This document shows positions 18,249 through 26,491 of a stretch of 64,000 nucleotides of DNA, piece by piece. The position numbers were made by a program, and so were the translations under genes. The notes beneath the pieces are model-generated. The model worked only from the letters and a program-made list of their open reading frames with translations. It was not told where the DNA came from and searched no databases. The DNA comes from JBBDLF01 sp040879025 (lineage in GTDB: Bacteria > Pseudomonadota > Gammaproteobacteria > Pseudomonadales > Pseudohongiellaceae). The stretch covers positions 30,114-94,113 of the forward strand of contig JBBDLF010000025.1 of the NCBI GenBank assembly GCA_040879025.1. Reading direction: 5' to 3'. Positions within the stretch are counted from its first letter, which is position 1. Each line of letters begins with the position of its first letter.

Positions 18249-19397
18249 TCAGACCCCGAAGAACCCGAAGAATCGCCGGATCGCGTACCCGATGGCTTCC
18301 TGGTGTTCCATCGACAGGCCTTCATATAGGGGCAGAGACAAACATCTCCGGCAGGTAATTTCGGTAATGGGCAGAAACAGATTCTCGAAGGCGCCTTCAT
18401 AGGCTCGCTGGTCGTAAAGTGGCGTTGCATAGTAAATGGCGGTGGCGATATTCGCCTGCTGTAACTGCTGTCGCAGCAGGTCTCGTTGATCGCAGCGCAG
18501 GGTGTATTGTCCGTAAATGTGACTGTAATCCGCTACCGCTCGCGGCAACCGGATGGGGAGACCGGAGAGCATGACGGTATAGTTGTTTGCGAGCCGCCGA
18601 CGCTCGGCGAGATGGCTGTCCAGGTACTTGAGCTTTACATCCAGCACCGCGGCCTGTATCGAGTCCAACCGGCTGTTGTAGCCGAATTCGCGATGACAAT
18701 TGAGGACGGCCGCGCCATGGTTGCCGAGTTGGCGCAGTTTGTTGGCCAGCGTGCTATCGTCGGTGATCACTAAACCGCCGTCGCCAAAGCTGCCGAGGGG
18801 CTTGGTGGGATAAAAACTGAAACAGCCAAAATCACCGAATGTCCCCGCCTTGTGTCCCTCGCTTTCGGCGCCGAATGCCTGCGCGGCGTCTTCTATGACA
18901 ATCAGTCCATATTGGTCGGCTATACTTTTGATTATCTCCATTGAGGCGACCTGCCCGAAGATATGTACCGGTAAAATGGCTCGTGTATTGGGGGTGATCG
19001 CATTTTCGATACCGGCCGGATCCAGGTTCATACTCTCTGACTCGATATCCACATAGATCGGTGTCGCACCGGCATGATGAATCGCTTCGCTGGTGCTCCA
19101 GAACGAAAACGGCGTGGTGATAACCTCATCGCCCGGTCCGATGTCCGCCGCCCGCAACGCCATAAGCAAGGCGTCTGTACCGGAGGCGACGCCGATCGCA
19201 TGGTCGACGCCGAGATAGACAGCAGCGTTCTCTTCGAAGCGCTTCACCGCCCGCCCCTGTACAAAGTCTCCCTGTCGAATCACCGCGCCAATGGCCCGAT
19301 CAATGGGTTCTTGCAGCGAATTATTCAAACGCCACAGGTCCACCATGGGAATGGGAGCGTCAATGCCGCTCAAACGCCGTTCCATGCTTAACCTCAT
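18249..19397 (-). CDS. DegT/DnrJ/EryC1-family sugar aminotransferase (WbpE-like)
   Basis: The 382-residue PLP enzyme has the cofactor Lys in SFYPTKPLGSFGDGG, the substrate Asp in VIEDAAQAFGAE, the GVASGTDALLMAL loop and the GYNSRLDSIQAAVL segment. The family transaminates keto sugar nucleotides; WbpE-type members act on UDP-3-keto sugars. It follows the Gfo/Idh gene by six bases, so the two are cotranscribed and probably act in sequence (C3 oxidation, then amination) on a UDP-sugar for surface glycans. A second ATG four codons in (19385) is an alternative start. Confidence 0.88.
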   Translation of the reverse strand: MRLSMERRLSGIDAPIPMVDLWRLNNSLQEPIDRAIGAVIRQGDFVQGRAVKRFEENAAVYLGVDHAIGVASGTDALLMALRAADIGPGDEVITTPFSFWSTSEAIHHAGATPIYVDIESESMNLDPAGIENAITPNTRAILPVHIFGQVASMEIIKSIADQYGLIVIEDAAQAFGAESEGHKAGTFGDFGCFSFYPTKPLGSFGDGGLVITDDSTLANKLRQLGNHGAAVLNCHREFGYNSRLDSIQAAVLDVKLKYLDSHLAERRRLANNYTVMLSGLPIRLPRAVADYSHIYGQYTLRCDQRDLLRQQLQQANIATAIYYATPLYDQRAYEGAFENLFLPITEITCRRCLSLPLYEGLSMEHQEAIGYAIRRFFGFFGV

Positions 19398-19403
19398 TCG
19401 ATG

Positions 19404-20477
19404 CTATTGGACGAATATCCGGCCGCCGATCTGCCATAGGTCCGGCAGGGGAAGTCTGAACTCCTGGCTGATGGCAGCCGCGTTAATGCGTTGCGCCAAT
19501 TCAAGCACGACGCAACCATCCGAAGCAGTCATTTCCGGGGACTGGCGACCATGCACCACCTGGATGAAATGGTCTATTTCCGCAGCAAGCAAATCGCTGC
19601 CCGGACAGTACCGGATTTCATTGGAAATGCCATCGTCGCCGATGCGGCTCTGACGAAGGGTCCGATCGTTGCCGTCAAATACGGCGTAGGCGGATTTTGA
19701 AAAAATGCAAAAACGTTGGTCGCGCGGACCAATCCGGCTGGCAAGTAGCCTGGCAACACAGCCGCCGGAAAATTCAAGGCGTGCGTCAACAAAATCCCAA
19801 TGTTGACTGACTGTTCTCTTTCCCCGCGCCTGTATGTTGACAACCTCTTCACCAACCAGTTGCAGCGCCAGGTCGATATCATGGGTCATCAGGTCCATGA
19901 TCACACTAACATCCGTGCCACGGCCGCTCCATGGCGTCAATCGCCTGGCTTCGAAATAGGAAGGTTCAGGGATGGCCAACTGCAATTCGATAAACGGAGC
20001 ATGAAAGCGTTCCAGATAGCCCGGCTGTAATACCAGGGATCTGAACCGGGCAATCTGCGCAAGTTTCCGGGCATCGTCTGCTGAACTCGTCAGCGGTTTC
20101 TCGAGCAACAGATGAACACCGTTTTCGAGCAGGCGGCGGGAAATGTCGTAGTGGCGGGTGGCGGGCACCACCACGCTGGCAATGTCGGGTGTCATCTCCG
20201 CCAGCATGGCGTCGATATCGGCAAACACCAGGACACTGGGGTGGGTCTCCAGTGCAAGGTGACGCCGGTCCTGGCTGGGATCGACGATAGCCGTCAGCAG
20301 GGCACCATGAGAACTCGCATATTTTTGCGAATGGTAGCGCCCGAAGTGGCCGTAACCAATTACAGCGGCGCGCAAAATGCCCTCGCGTTCCCCAAATCCG
20401 CTTGAACTGCACTGATTTCTGTGGTCTGCATGCTGAAACAGCAAGGGGTTCTTGCCGGTGAGTTCCATTGCAAACAA
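19404..20477 (-). CDS. Gfo/Idh/MocA-family oxidoreductase (WbpB-like)
   Basis: The protein has an N-terminal Rossmann fold AVIGYGHFGRYHS, the EKP motif (LLLEKPLTSS) near residue 126 and the catalytic His region MDLMTHDIDLALQLV. It is an NAD(P)-dependent sugar-nucleotide dehydrogenase candidate acting before the adjacent aminotransferase. The 34 residues before the Rossmann fold are not family-like. A TTG at 20375, with CGAGGG upstream, gives a conventional 323-residue protein and may be the true start. The specific sugar is not shown by sequence. Confidence 0.82.
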   Translation of the reverse strand: MFAMELTGKNPLLFQHADHRNQCSSSGFGEREGILRAAVIGYGHFGRYHSQKYASSHGALLTAIVDPSQDRRHLALETHPSVLVFADIDAMLAEMTPDIASVVVPATRHYDISRRLLENGVHLLLEKPLTSSADDARKLAQIARFRSLVLQPGYLERFHAPFIELQLAIPEPSYFEARRLTPWSGRGTDVSVIMDLMTHDIDLALQLVGEEVVNIQARGKRTVSQHWDFVDARLEFSGGCVARLLASRIGPRDQRFCIFSKSAYAVFDGNDRTLRQSRIGDDGISNEIRYCPGSDLLAAEIDHFIQVVHGRQSPEMTASDGCVVLELAQRINAAAISQEFRLPLPDLWQIGGRIFVQ

Positions 20478-20627
20478 TCCCTGTTCGTAACTCGGTTGCT
20501 GAGACAGGTGATTGTTTCACGCAGCCCACGCGATCCAATTGATTTTTGTCAATTAGTCGCGCCAGACGCACTGGTTCAGGCAACACGTCCCAGACCCCGC
20601 AGCGGTCACAAAGTTGTTCAGACGTCC

Positions 20628-21008
20628 CTAGTGTCGGATATACGCCCCGTTGCTGTTTCTCATCCACAAAAGCGCATTGGTTCGTTCAGTTATGTCAAAA
20701 AATCTGACCTCGCCTCCGGTGAACACTTCGGACAGGTTCGCAGCCCAACGCTGCCAGTCGCGATTGCCCACGATAGCCAGTTTCTCAATATCGTTAAAGT
20801 GCTTCAGATCAAATCTGATATCTTCGATTGCCGCCTTGATTTCCCAGCCCCTGAAATCCTGAATTTCGATCAGCCACCTGGTCTTGCCATACTTTTTGAT
20901 TTTTTCTTCAGCCAGGGAAATGACATCATCGTAGTCCTCGTTAGTCAATTTTCCCGAAGCCTTCGCATGAATAAAGTTGTCTCTTGTCAGCGGAAGCAAC
21001 TCGATCAT
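20628..21008 (-). CDS. SpoIIAA-like (STAS/SEC14-fold) protein
   Basis: This 126-residue protein with no export signal resembles the SpoIIAA-like family: an N-terminal strand ending KASGKLTNEDYDDV, a central WLIEIQDFRGWEI strand, a helix IRFDLKHFNDIEKLAIVG and a C-terminal FDITERTNALLWM. Members are small soluble proteins often next to transporters or stress genes; their role is mostly unknown. The ribosome site AAGGAGA is enclosed by an inverted repeat (see 21009-21025). Confidence 0.8.
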   Translation of the reverse strand: MIELLPLTRDNFIHAKASGKLTNEDYDDVISLAEEKIKKYGKTRWLIEIQDFRGWEIKAAIEDIRFDLKHFNDIEKLAIVGNRDWQRWAANLSEVFTGGEVRFFDITERTNALLWMRNSNGAYIRH

Positions 21009-21025
21009 TTGTAATCTCCTTACAA
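21009..21025 (-). promoter_or_regulatory. Inverted repeat enclosing a ribosome-binding site
   Basis: TTGTAA and TTACAA (6 bp each) flank TCTCC, the complement of the GGAGA ribosome site of the SpoIIAA-like gene. In the mRNA this could form a small hairpin with the site in its loop. The stem is A/T-rich and weak. Confidence 0.25.
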
Positions 21026-21189
21026 TCCGATACGTTACCAGAACAACTTCAGGGAGATCCTATCCAGTTCAGATATTTCCCAATACAAACAACTTTTTTA
21101 ATCCAACGCTTTCTTGACATATCTCCGTGGATACGTGAATTAATTATCCTAAACTTGCTATAAAACACTATCAATAAAATTCAGTGGGT

Positions 21190-21270
21190 ATGAGTCCACG
21201 ATCGAGAAAAATGGAAAAACTCCTACATGAACTGGCAGGGCTGACCACCGTCTTATCAGGAATTGACTGA
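21190..21270 (+). CDS. Possible 26-residue leader peptide
   Basis: An ATG frame of 26 codons ends in TGA immediately before the ATG of the Na/Ca-exchanger-type gene, so the two would be translationally coupled. The exchanger gene has no strong ribosome site of its own, which is the only reason to consider this frame. The peptide (KMEKLLHELAGLTTVL core) matches nothing I recognise. Confidence 0.22.
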   Translation: MSPRSRKMEKLLHELAGLTTVLSGID

Positions 21271-22299
21271 ATGGTTGACCTTTCCGTTATTCCTCTGTGG
21301 GGCGTCATCGTCGTTTTTATCGCAGCCGCGGCGGTCATCACGTTCGCCGGTGTGAAACTCGCAGGCACGGCGGAAGCCATCGCGGATAAAACCGGGTTGG
21401 GGCAGGCGATCGTTGGCGCGGTCTTTCTGGGTATTTCCACCTCGCTTTCAGGCACTGTGCTCAGTTTTTATTCCGCTTCGCAAGGGCATTCTTCACTGGC
21501 CATCAGCAATGCCGTCGGAGGTATCGCGGCACAAACCGTATTTTTGGCTGTTGCGGACATTTCCTACCGCAAGGCCAATCTGGAACATGCGGCCAGTTCC
21601 CTGGAAAATCTGCTGCAATCAGCGCTGCTCGCAACGCTGCTGGCGGTACCAATACTGGCGATGGCCGGTCCCGAAGTGACGTTTTTCAACGTACACCCGG
21701 CGTCGGTTCTGCTGGTGGTGTTGTACATCCTTGGCTTGCGTGTGGTGAGCAGCAGCCGGGGCCAGCCATTCTGGCGCGCGACCCAGACGCGGCAGACCCA
21801 GAATGAGACAAGCCAGTCACATCCCAGTAACAAAAGTCTGAAATCCCTGCTGCTCTATTTCGCGATACTGGCCTTGTTGTTGGGTATCTCCGGCATCGGG
21901 ATGGCGGAGAGCGCGCTCGAGATTGCCGGCCGTACAGGCATTTCCCAGACGATAGTCGGAGGCTTCCTGACGTCAGTGGCCACCTCTCTGCCCGAACTGA
22001 TTACAGTGCTGGCCGCGGTTCACAACGGAGCACTCAATCTCGCAGTGGGAGACATTATCGGCGGTAACAGTTTCGATGTGCTGTTTCTGGCCGGCTCTGA
22101 TGTGTTTTACCGGGCTGGATCAATTTACCATCAGATCAATAGTGATCATGTGGTCATGACCACCATGGCGATGCTGATGAACGGCATGCTGATGTTGGGG
22201 CTGTTGCGCCGCGAAGAGCATGGCTTCGCAGGCATCGGTTTCGAGAGCGTGGCCGTGCTGTTGTTTTACGGACTGTTGATTATCATGATGATTTTCTAG
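21271..22299 (+). CDS. Na+/Ca2+ exchanger-superfamily membrane protein
   Basis: The 342-residue protein has about ten membrane segments in two halves, each with an alpha-repeat: GAVFLGISTSLSGTVLSFYS (about residues 49-68) and GGFLTSVATSLPELITVLAA (about 230-249). The second keeps the acidic TSLPE motif. The first reads TSLSG and has lost the Glu that normally coordinates the cation, so the transported ion or stoichiometry may differ from classical CaCA exchangers. An intrinsic terminator follows directly. Confidence 0.82.
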   Translation: MVDLSVIPLWGVIVVFIAAAAVITFAGVKLAGTAEAIADKTGLGQAIVGAVFLGISTSLSGTVLSFYSASQGHSSLAISNAVGGIAAQTVFLAVADISYRKANLEHAASSLENLLQSALLATLLAVPILAMAGPEVTFFNVHPASVLLVVLYILGLRVVSSSRGQPFWRATQTRQTQNETSQSHPSNKSLKSLLLYFAILALLLGISGIGMAESALEIAGRTGISQTIVGGFLTSVATSLPELITVLAAVHNGALNLAVGDIIGGNSFDVLFLAGSDVFYRAGSIYHQINSDHVVMTTMAMLMNGMLMLGLLRREEHGFAGIGFESVAVLLFYGLLIIMMIF

Positions 22300-22305
22300 A
22301 CGTAT

Positions 22306-22370
22306 GGCGGGGCGGCCCATCCGTAAGGACGGCCTTGGTTTCCTCCCCAAGAGTGCCCCGCCTTTTTTTT
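22306..22370 (+). terminator. Rho-independent terminator after the exchanger gene
   Basis: GGCGGGGC (22306-22313) pairs with GCCCCGCC (22355-22362) and is followed by eight T. The 41-base interior can fold further (GGCC near 22311 with GGCC near 22331). It begins six bases past the stop codon. Confidence 0.75.
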
Positions 22371-22372
22371 GA

Positions 22373-22577
22373 ATGGAGACAGTTAAATGCCAACGGCCTC
22401 TTGAAATATATCGTGCCTGGGAGCGCGATACCGCTCAGGCTGAATTGAAGCGTATCACCCTGGAAATCCGGTATCCGAAATGCTGACCCGTATCTCGACC
22501 CTTCCGGGCTACTTCGCGGCTGAATTTTCGGCGCGAGGTTATCAATTTGTTCTGGATGGGGATCAGGTTGTAATCCA
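22373..22577 (+). other. Overlapping short open frames, possible gene remnants
   Basis: An ATG frame of 37 codons (22373-22486; core LEIYRAWERDTAQAELKR looks protein-like) ends seven bases into a second ATG frame starting at 22480 (core FSARGYQFVLDGDQVVIHH). The second frame runs to 22710 but overlaps a frameshifted gene on the other strand, so only its first part could be real. No family is recognised. The patch lies between a terminator and decayed genes, so remnants of transferred DNA are likely. Confidence 0.3.
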
Positions 22578-23002
22578 TCACAGCGAAGGTTGGCAGTTCA
22601 GTTGCTTGACGGAGACCTTTCCTCCTTCGTCATTTCCCCCGGTCTTGTCGGTCGCGGTTAGATTGATCTTGCGATCCTTGTTCACTGAAATCGGATACCC
22701 GGCAAGATAGAAGCGGCCTGGTAAGTCAGACGGGGGCAGAGTTATGGAATCCAGGGAATAGTGCTGAAGCCCAGGGAATTCATCGTCAGCGATGGCTGCG
22801 GCTAGATCAAGCCGACTATCAGGGTGAATTACCCAATACCTAGACAAAGGAAGCGGTAGTCGATGAAGTTTACCTGCTTCTCCGGTTCGATTTTCCCCTT
22901 ATCGTGCTCTGTATAGAATGGAAATACATGTGGGTCTATTGAGGCAAGAAATTTTGGCCCAAGTGACTGCAAATATTGGTCATGCGAAGTTGTCTCTATC
23001 AT
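22578..23002 (-). pseudogene. Frameshifted gene of unknown function
   Basis: Two minus-strand frames read as one protein with a shift. The first starts at ATG 23002 (MIETTSHDQYLQSLGPKF...) and runs about 52 coherent residues to ...QVNFIDYRF, then stops at 22829-22831. The second continues from about 22847 as SRYWVIHPDSRLDLAAAI...DEFPGLQHYSLDS to a stop at 22578. Joined, they give about 140 residues with no signal peptide or recognised domain. A one-base indel near 22840-22850 explains the break. Genuine decay or sequencing error cannot be told apart here. Confidence 0.42.
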
Positions 23003-23099
23003 TCTCTTGCTGCTCCATTTCCCGCGTCTATCACCCTGTAATCACACCAAGGCATTAGCCATACCAGGGTATTGACTCGTGTTCTATGGTGGCGAACAT

Positions 23100-23411
23100 C
23101 TACAGCCCGGCCACACGGTCCAAGGTATCTGGATACTTCTCCACCAGCTTAATCAGCATGGCCGGGGCACCCTGAACACCTTGGCCTTGTTCCCAGCGCT
23201 CCAGGGTGCGCTTTTCAATACCCAGTGCGGAAGCAAATACCGCTTGTGACATATTCAGCCGCTTGCGGATGGAGAGGACTTTCTTACCGGAGAGGGCGAC
23301 TTTGGCCTTGCGCTGGACGTCGTGGGTTTTCAGGGTAATTTTCCCTTCACGGGCTTTCCCAAGGGCGTCGAAGCCTTCCTTCAATTCAGTGAACAGATCA
23401 CGTTTTGCCAT
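23100..23411 (-). CDS. XRE-type antitoxin (NadS/HigA-like)
   Basis: The 103-residue protein has a helix-turn-helix in its C-terminal half (SIRKRLNMSQAVFASALG, recognition helix near KRTLERWEQG). The N-terminal MAKRDLFTELKEGFDALGKAREG is typical of the antitoxin partner of HigB/RelE-type toxins encoded toxin-first. The frame is intact, with a strong AGGAGGAGG site inside the end of the toxin gene four bases upstream. As the toxin is broken, this protein is now an orphan antitoxin, probably still repressing the shared promoter at 23760-23788. Confidence 0.88.
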   Translation of the reverse strand: MAKRDLFTELKEGFDALGKAREGKITLKTHDVQRKAKVALSGKKVLSIRKRLNMSQAVFASALGIEKRTLERWEQGQGVQGAPAMLIKLVEKYPDTLDRVAGL

Positions 23412-23415
23412 ATCG

Positions 23416-23753
23416 TTACCTCCTCCTTGCTTTTTCGTTCTCTAGCAGCGCCTTGAGTTGCTTCTTCTACGCCGGGCTGAGATCGCTCATTTCGTCTTTG
23501 TCATAAAGGGTGAACAGCCAGAACTGACACCGGTCAACGAACCAGTAATAAATAATCCGGATACCGCCCCTTTTTCCCTTGCCCCTGGCTTCATCACTCC
23601 ACCGTAGTTTTCTGAGCCCACCGGTTCCCGCGATTGTGTCCCCGGCGGTCGGGTTTTCCATAAGGTGGAGTTGCAGGAGTCGGTATCCACCATCATCCAG
23701 GTAACTCGCCCTTATTTTTCAAACGGCGGCAGTTCGATGAAGGTGGCAAGCAT
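23416..23753 (-). pseudogene. Disrupted HigB/RelE-type toxin
   Basis: Reading from ATG 23753 gives MLATFIELPPFEK and then TAA (23712-23714). Shifting by one base continues as RASYLDDGGYRLLQLHLMENPTAG... and the conserved toxin core GTGGLRKLRWSD, GKGKRGGIRIIYYW and WLFTLYDKDEMSDLSP. An amber codon (23467-23469) then replaces the Glu expected in the family's SPAEKK motif; beyond it KKQLKALLENEKARRR runs to TAA at 23416-23418. There are thus two independent lesions: a one-base loss and a nonsense change. The first alone removes the start from the active core, so no active toxin is expected. Confidence 0.85.
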
Positions 23754-23759
23754 TTGTGT

Positions 23760-23788
23760 AGTATACGCATTATGCGTATATCTGTGAA
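23760..23788 (-). promoter_or_regulatory. Toxin-antitoxin promoter with palindromic operator
   Basis: On the minus strand TTCACA (-35, 23783-23788), a 17-bp spacer and TATACT (-10, 23760-23765) form a near-consensus sigma-70 promoter. A perfect 9+1+9 palindrome (TATACGCAT-T-ATGCGTATA, 23762-23780) fills the spacer and overlaps the -10, the classic layout for antitoxin autorepression. The -10 is only six bases before the toxin ATG, so the transcript would be nearly leaderless. Confidence 0.75.
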
Positions 23789-23929
23789 GTCTTCCGGCAG
23801 GGTGATTCAGTGGGCGACAGGCAGAAACCCGGCCTTGCAGAATTCAGTGACAAATTCGGTGACAAATTGAAAAGTGGGAATTTTTAGGAGAAAGTGAGGT
23901 GGTATAACTTGCTGATTTTATTGCTAATT

Positions 23930-24004
23930 TGGCTGCCCAACCTGGACTCGAACCAGGAACCAAGTGATTAACAGTCACCTACTCTACCATTGAGCTATTG
24001 GGCA
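23930..24004 (-). tRNA. tRNA-Asn (anticodon GTT)
   Basis: The complementary strand folds as a cloverleaf: acceptor TGCCCAA/TTGGGCA, D-arm GCTC...GAGT, anticodon stem GGTGA/TCACT with loop CTGTTAA (anticodon GTT), T-arm CCTGG-TTCGAGT-CCAGG, discriminator G and an encoded CCA at the 3' end (23930-23932). GTT reads AAC/AAU for asparagine. The 3' end faces the decayed patch on its left, the side where tRNA-integrating elements would insert. Confidence 0.95.
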
Positions 24005-24214
24005 GTAAATGCGGGTCTCCATAGCAGGAAACCGCCGACTGGCTACACTGAAAAGTATAGCGAGGCGAGTATACTAATGACCAACCGGTTGCAGGTCAAC
24101 TCCCGTTTGGCGGAAAGCGCAAACCAGCCGTGAAGCGACTGTCGGCTTCTGCTACCATTGCACGCCTGAGAACGGTTACCATCTCCATTTTCCCGATACC
24201 CCCGGTTCTGTCCC

Positions 24215-26254
24215 ATGCCCAACGCTGTGTCCGAGCAAGCCCAGTTTTCCCTGAAAGCCGGATTCAAACCCGCCGGCGATCAGCCCGCCGCGATTGCTGG
24301 ACTTATTGAGGGTCTCAAGGACGGCCTGCTGGCCCAGACCCTGTTGGGAGTTACCGGTTCCGGCAAAACCTACACCATCGCCAATGTGATTGAGCACTTG
24401 CAGAGACCCACGTTGGTTATGGCGCCGAACAAGACACTGGCGGCCCAGCTTTACGGGGAATTCAAGGAGTTCTTTCCGGACAATTCCGTAGAGTATTTTG
24501 TTTCCTACTACGACTACTACCAGCCAGAAGCTTATGTGCCGTCGTCCGACCTTTACATCGAGAAGGACGCGTCCATCAACGATCATATTGAGCAGATGCG
24601 GCTTTCCGCCACCAAGGCTCTGTTGCAGCGCCGGGACGTGATCGTGGTAGCGACCGTGTCGTCCATCTACGGCCTGGGGGATCCGCGATCATACCTGCGG
24701 ATGATCCTGCATCTGGATGTGGGTGACCGGATAGACCAGAGGGCGGTGTTGCGGCGCCTTGCCGAATTGCAATATACCCGCAACGACATGGAACTGCAGC
24801 GCGCGACCTACCGGGTGCGCGGCGACGTCATTGATATTTATCCGGCCGAATCCGAGCGCCATGCCATCCGCATCGAACTGTTTGACGACGAGGTGGAAAG
24901 CCTGTCGTATTTCGATCCACTTACAGGCGCGGTGGTGCGCAAGGTGCCGCGCCTGACCGTCTTCCCGAAATCTCATTATGTGACGCCGCGGGAAACCATG
25001 CTCGAAGCGGTGGAGCATATCAAGGCAGAGTTGCAGGGACATCTGGCGCTGTTGCAGAAAAATAACAAGCTGGTGGAAGCCCAGCGTCTGGAACAGCGTA
25101 CCCGTTTCGATCTGGAGATGATCCAGGAACTCGGGTATTGCAACGGAATCGAGAATTATTCGCGTTATCTGTCCGGCCGTGCCGCCGGTGAGCCCCCACC
25201 GACGTTGTATGACTATCTGCCGCCCGATTCGCTGGTGGTCGTGGATGAGTCTCATGTGACGATTCCGCAACTGGGCGCCATGTACAAGGGCGATCGTTCC
25301 AGAAAGGAAACCCTGGTCGAATACGGATTCCGCCTTCCCTCCGCGTTGGACAATCGCCCGCTGCGATTCGAGGAGTGGGAACGGCTGACGCCGCAGCTCA
25401 TTTTTGTATCAGCGACACCTGGCCCCTATGAGGAAGCTCATGAAGGACAACGAGTAGAGCAGGTGGTTCGGCCAACAGGCCTTATTGACCCGGAACTCGA
25501 AGTGCGGCCGGCCTCGACCCAGGTGGATAATTTGCTGTCCGAGGTGCGCAAGGTGGTGGCGCGCGAGGAGAGGGTGCTGGTTACTGTACTGACCAAACGC
25601 ATGGCGGAGGATCTCACCGATTATCTGGCGGAGCATGATGTACGCGTGCGTTATCTGCATTCCGACATTGAAACGGTGGAACGTTCGGAAATCATCCGTG
25701 ACCTGCGTCTGGGCGTCTTCGACGTGCTGGTGGGTATCAACCTGCTGCGGGAGGGTCTGGACATTCCGGAAGTGTCCCTGGTGGCTGTACTCGACGCTGA
25801 CAAGGAAGGCTTTTTGCGCTCTGAACGGTCCCTGATTCAAACCGTGGGCCGGGCGGCGCGCAATCTCAATGGCCGCGCGATTCTTTATGGTGACAATGTC
25901 ACCGGTTCAATGGAACGGGCCATGGCGGAATCCGGTCGTCGCCGCGAAAAACAGATTGAATTCAATACCGAACACGGCATCACGCCGGCCGGCGTTCAAA
26001 AACGGGTGCTGGATGTGATGGAAGGCGCCTACGGTTCAGTCTCCGGGGGCCGCTCACGCCGCAAGCAGCGCGGCGTGGCGGAACCGGGCAAGCGACCGGG
26101 CACCGCGCAATTCCGGGACCCGGAGGAAATTGCCTCAGAAATAAAGAAACTGGAACAGGCGATGTACGACCATGCCCGTAACCTGGCTTTCGAAGAAGCG
26201 GCCAGCGTACGTGACCAGATCTCACAATTACGCGATCAGTTGATTGCGTTGTAA
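24215..26254 (+). CDS. uvrB: Excinuclease ABC subunit B
   Basis: The 679-residue helicase-like protein is of the usual UvrB length. It has Walker A GVTGSGKTYT near residue 45, the damage-probing beta-hairpin YYDYYQPEAYVP near residue 92, DESH (DEAD-type) near residue 343, helicase motif VGRAARN near 545 and a C-terminal UVR domain (LEQAMYDHARNLAFEEAA) that contacts UvrC. It loads on DNA from UvrA and verifies damage in nucleotide excision repair. No CTGT-N8-ACAG LexA box is visible upstream, unlike E. coli. Confidence 0.98.
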   Translation: MPNAVSEQAQFSLKAGFKPAGDQPAAIAGLIEGLKDGLLAQTLLGVTGSGKTYTIANVIEHLQRPTLVMAPNKTLAAQLYGEFKEFFPDNSVEYFVSYYDYYQPEAYVPSSDLYIEKDASINDHIEQMRLSATKALLQRRDVIVVATVSSIYGLGDPRSYLRMILHLDVGDRIDQRAVLRRLAELQYTRNDMELQRATYRVRGDVIDIYPAESERHAIRIELFDDEVESLSYFDPLTGAVVRKVPRLTVFPKSHYVTPRETMLEAVEHIKAELQGHLALLQKNNKLVEAQRLEQRTRFDLEMIQELGYCNGIENYSRYLSGRAAGEPPPTLYDYLPPDSLVVVDESHVTIPQLGAMYKGDRSRKETLVEYGFRLPSALDNRPLRFEEWERLTPQLIFVSATPGPYEEAHEGQRVEQVVRPTGLIDPELEVRPASTQVDNLLSEVRKVVAREERVLVTVLTKRMAEDLTDYLAEHDVRVRYLHSDIETVERSEIIRDLRLGVFDVLVGINLLREGLDIPEVSLVAVLDADKEGFLRSERSLIQTVGRAARNLNGRAILYGDNVTGSMERAMAESGRRREKQIEFNTEHGITPAGVQKRVLDVMEGAYGSVSGGRSRRKQRGVAEPGKRPGTAQFRDPEEIASEIKKLEQAMYDHARNLAFEEAASVRDQISQLRDQLIAL

Positions 26255-26411
26255 ACCGTTTTGCCATGATGTGGCATGGCAATCAGCCACAATGGGCGAT
26301 GACGAATTGCTCGCTCTGGCTCCCGCTGTGGGCATTGTTTTGAAATGGAACGCCGTGGTGTACCAGAATGGCACATCCAGCGGCTACCCGCGTCTGTAAT
26401 TGTGCCCAGTG

Positions 26412-26425
26412 CTTTGAATTCAAAG
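26412..26425. promoter_or_regulatory. 14-bp palindrome upstream of the sigma-54 promoter
   Basis: CTTTGAATTCAAAG is a perfect palindrome ending 11 bases before the -24 element. It could be a regulator site, but it is closer than most enhancer-binding sites. Confidence 0.3.
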
Positions 26426-26436
26426 AAATAATCTGA

Positions 26437-26453
26437 TTGGCACGAGCCTTGCC
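26437..26453 (+). promoter_or_regulatory. Sigma-54 (RpoN) -24/-12 promoter
   Basis: TTGGCACGAGCCTTGCC matches the -24/-12 consensus TTGGCACN5TTGC without a mismatch in the core. It lies 38 bases before the permease ATG, giving a leader of about 28 nt. Expression should therefore need RpoN and an AAA+ enhancer-binding activator. No such activator gene is in the window. Confidence 0.82.
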
Positions 26454-26491
26454 TTGTTCTGGACACCGGCTAATAACAGAGTGGATGTCCC

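Noticed and set aside
22480..22710. 76-codon + strand gene
   Set aside because: Its second half runs antisense to a better-supported frameshifted gene; only the first part is protein-like.
22371..23929. Attachment-site duplication of the tRNA-Asn 3' end
   Set aside because: I found no second copy of the T-arm/acceptor sequence to the left of the tRNA.
24005..24214. LexA box upstream of uvrB
   Set aside because: No CTGT-N8-ACAG match. A GTATA-N10-TATAC dyad at 24055-24074 exists but fits no LexA consensus I know well.
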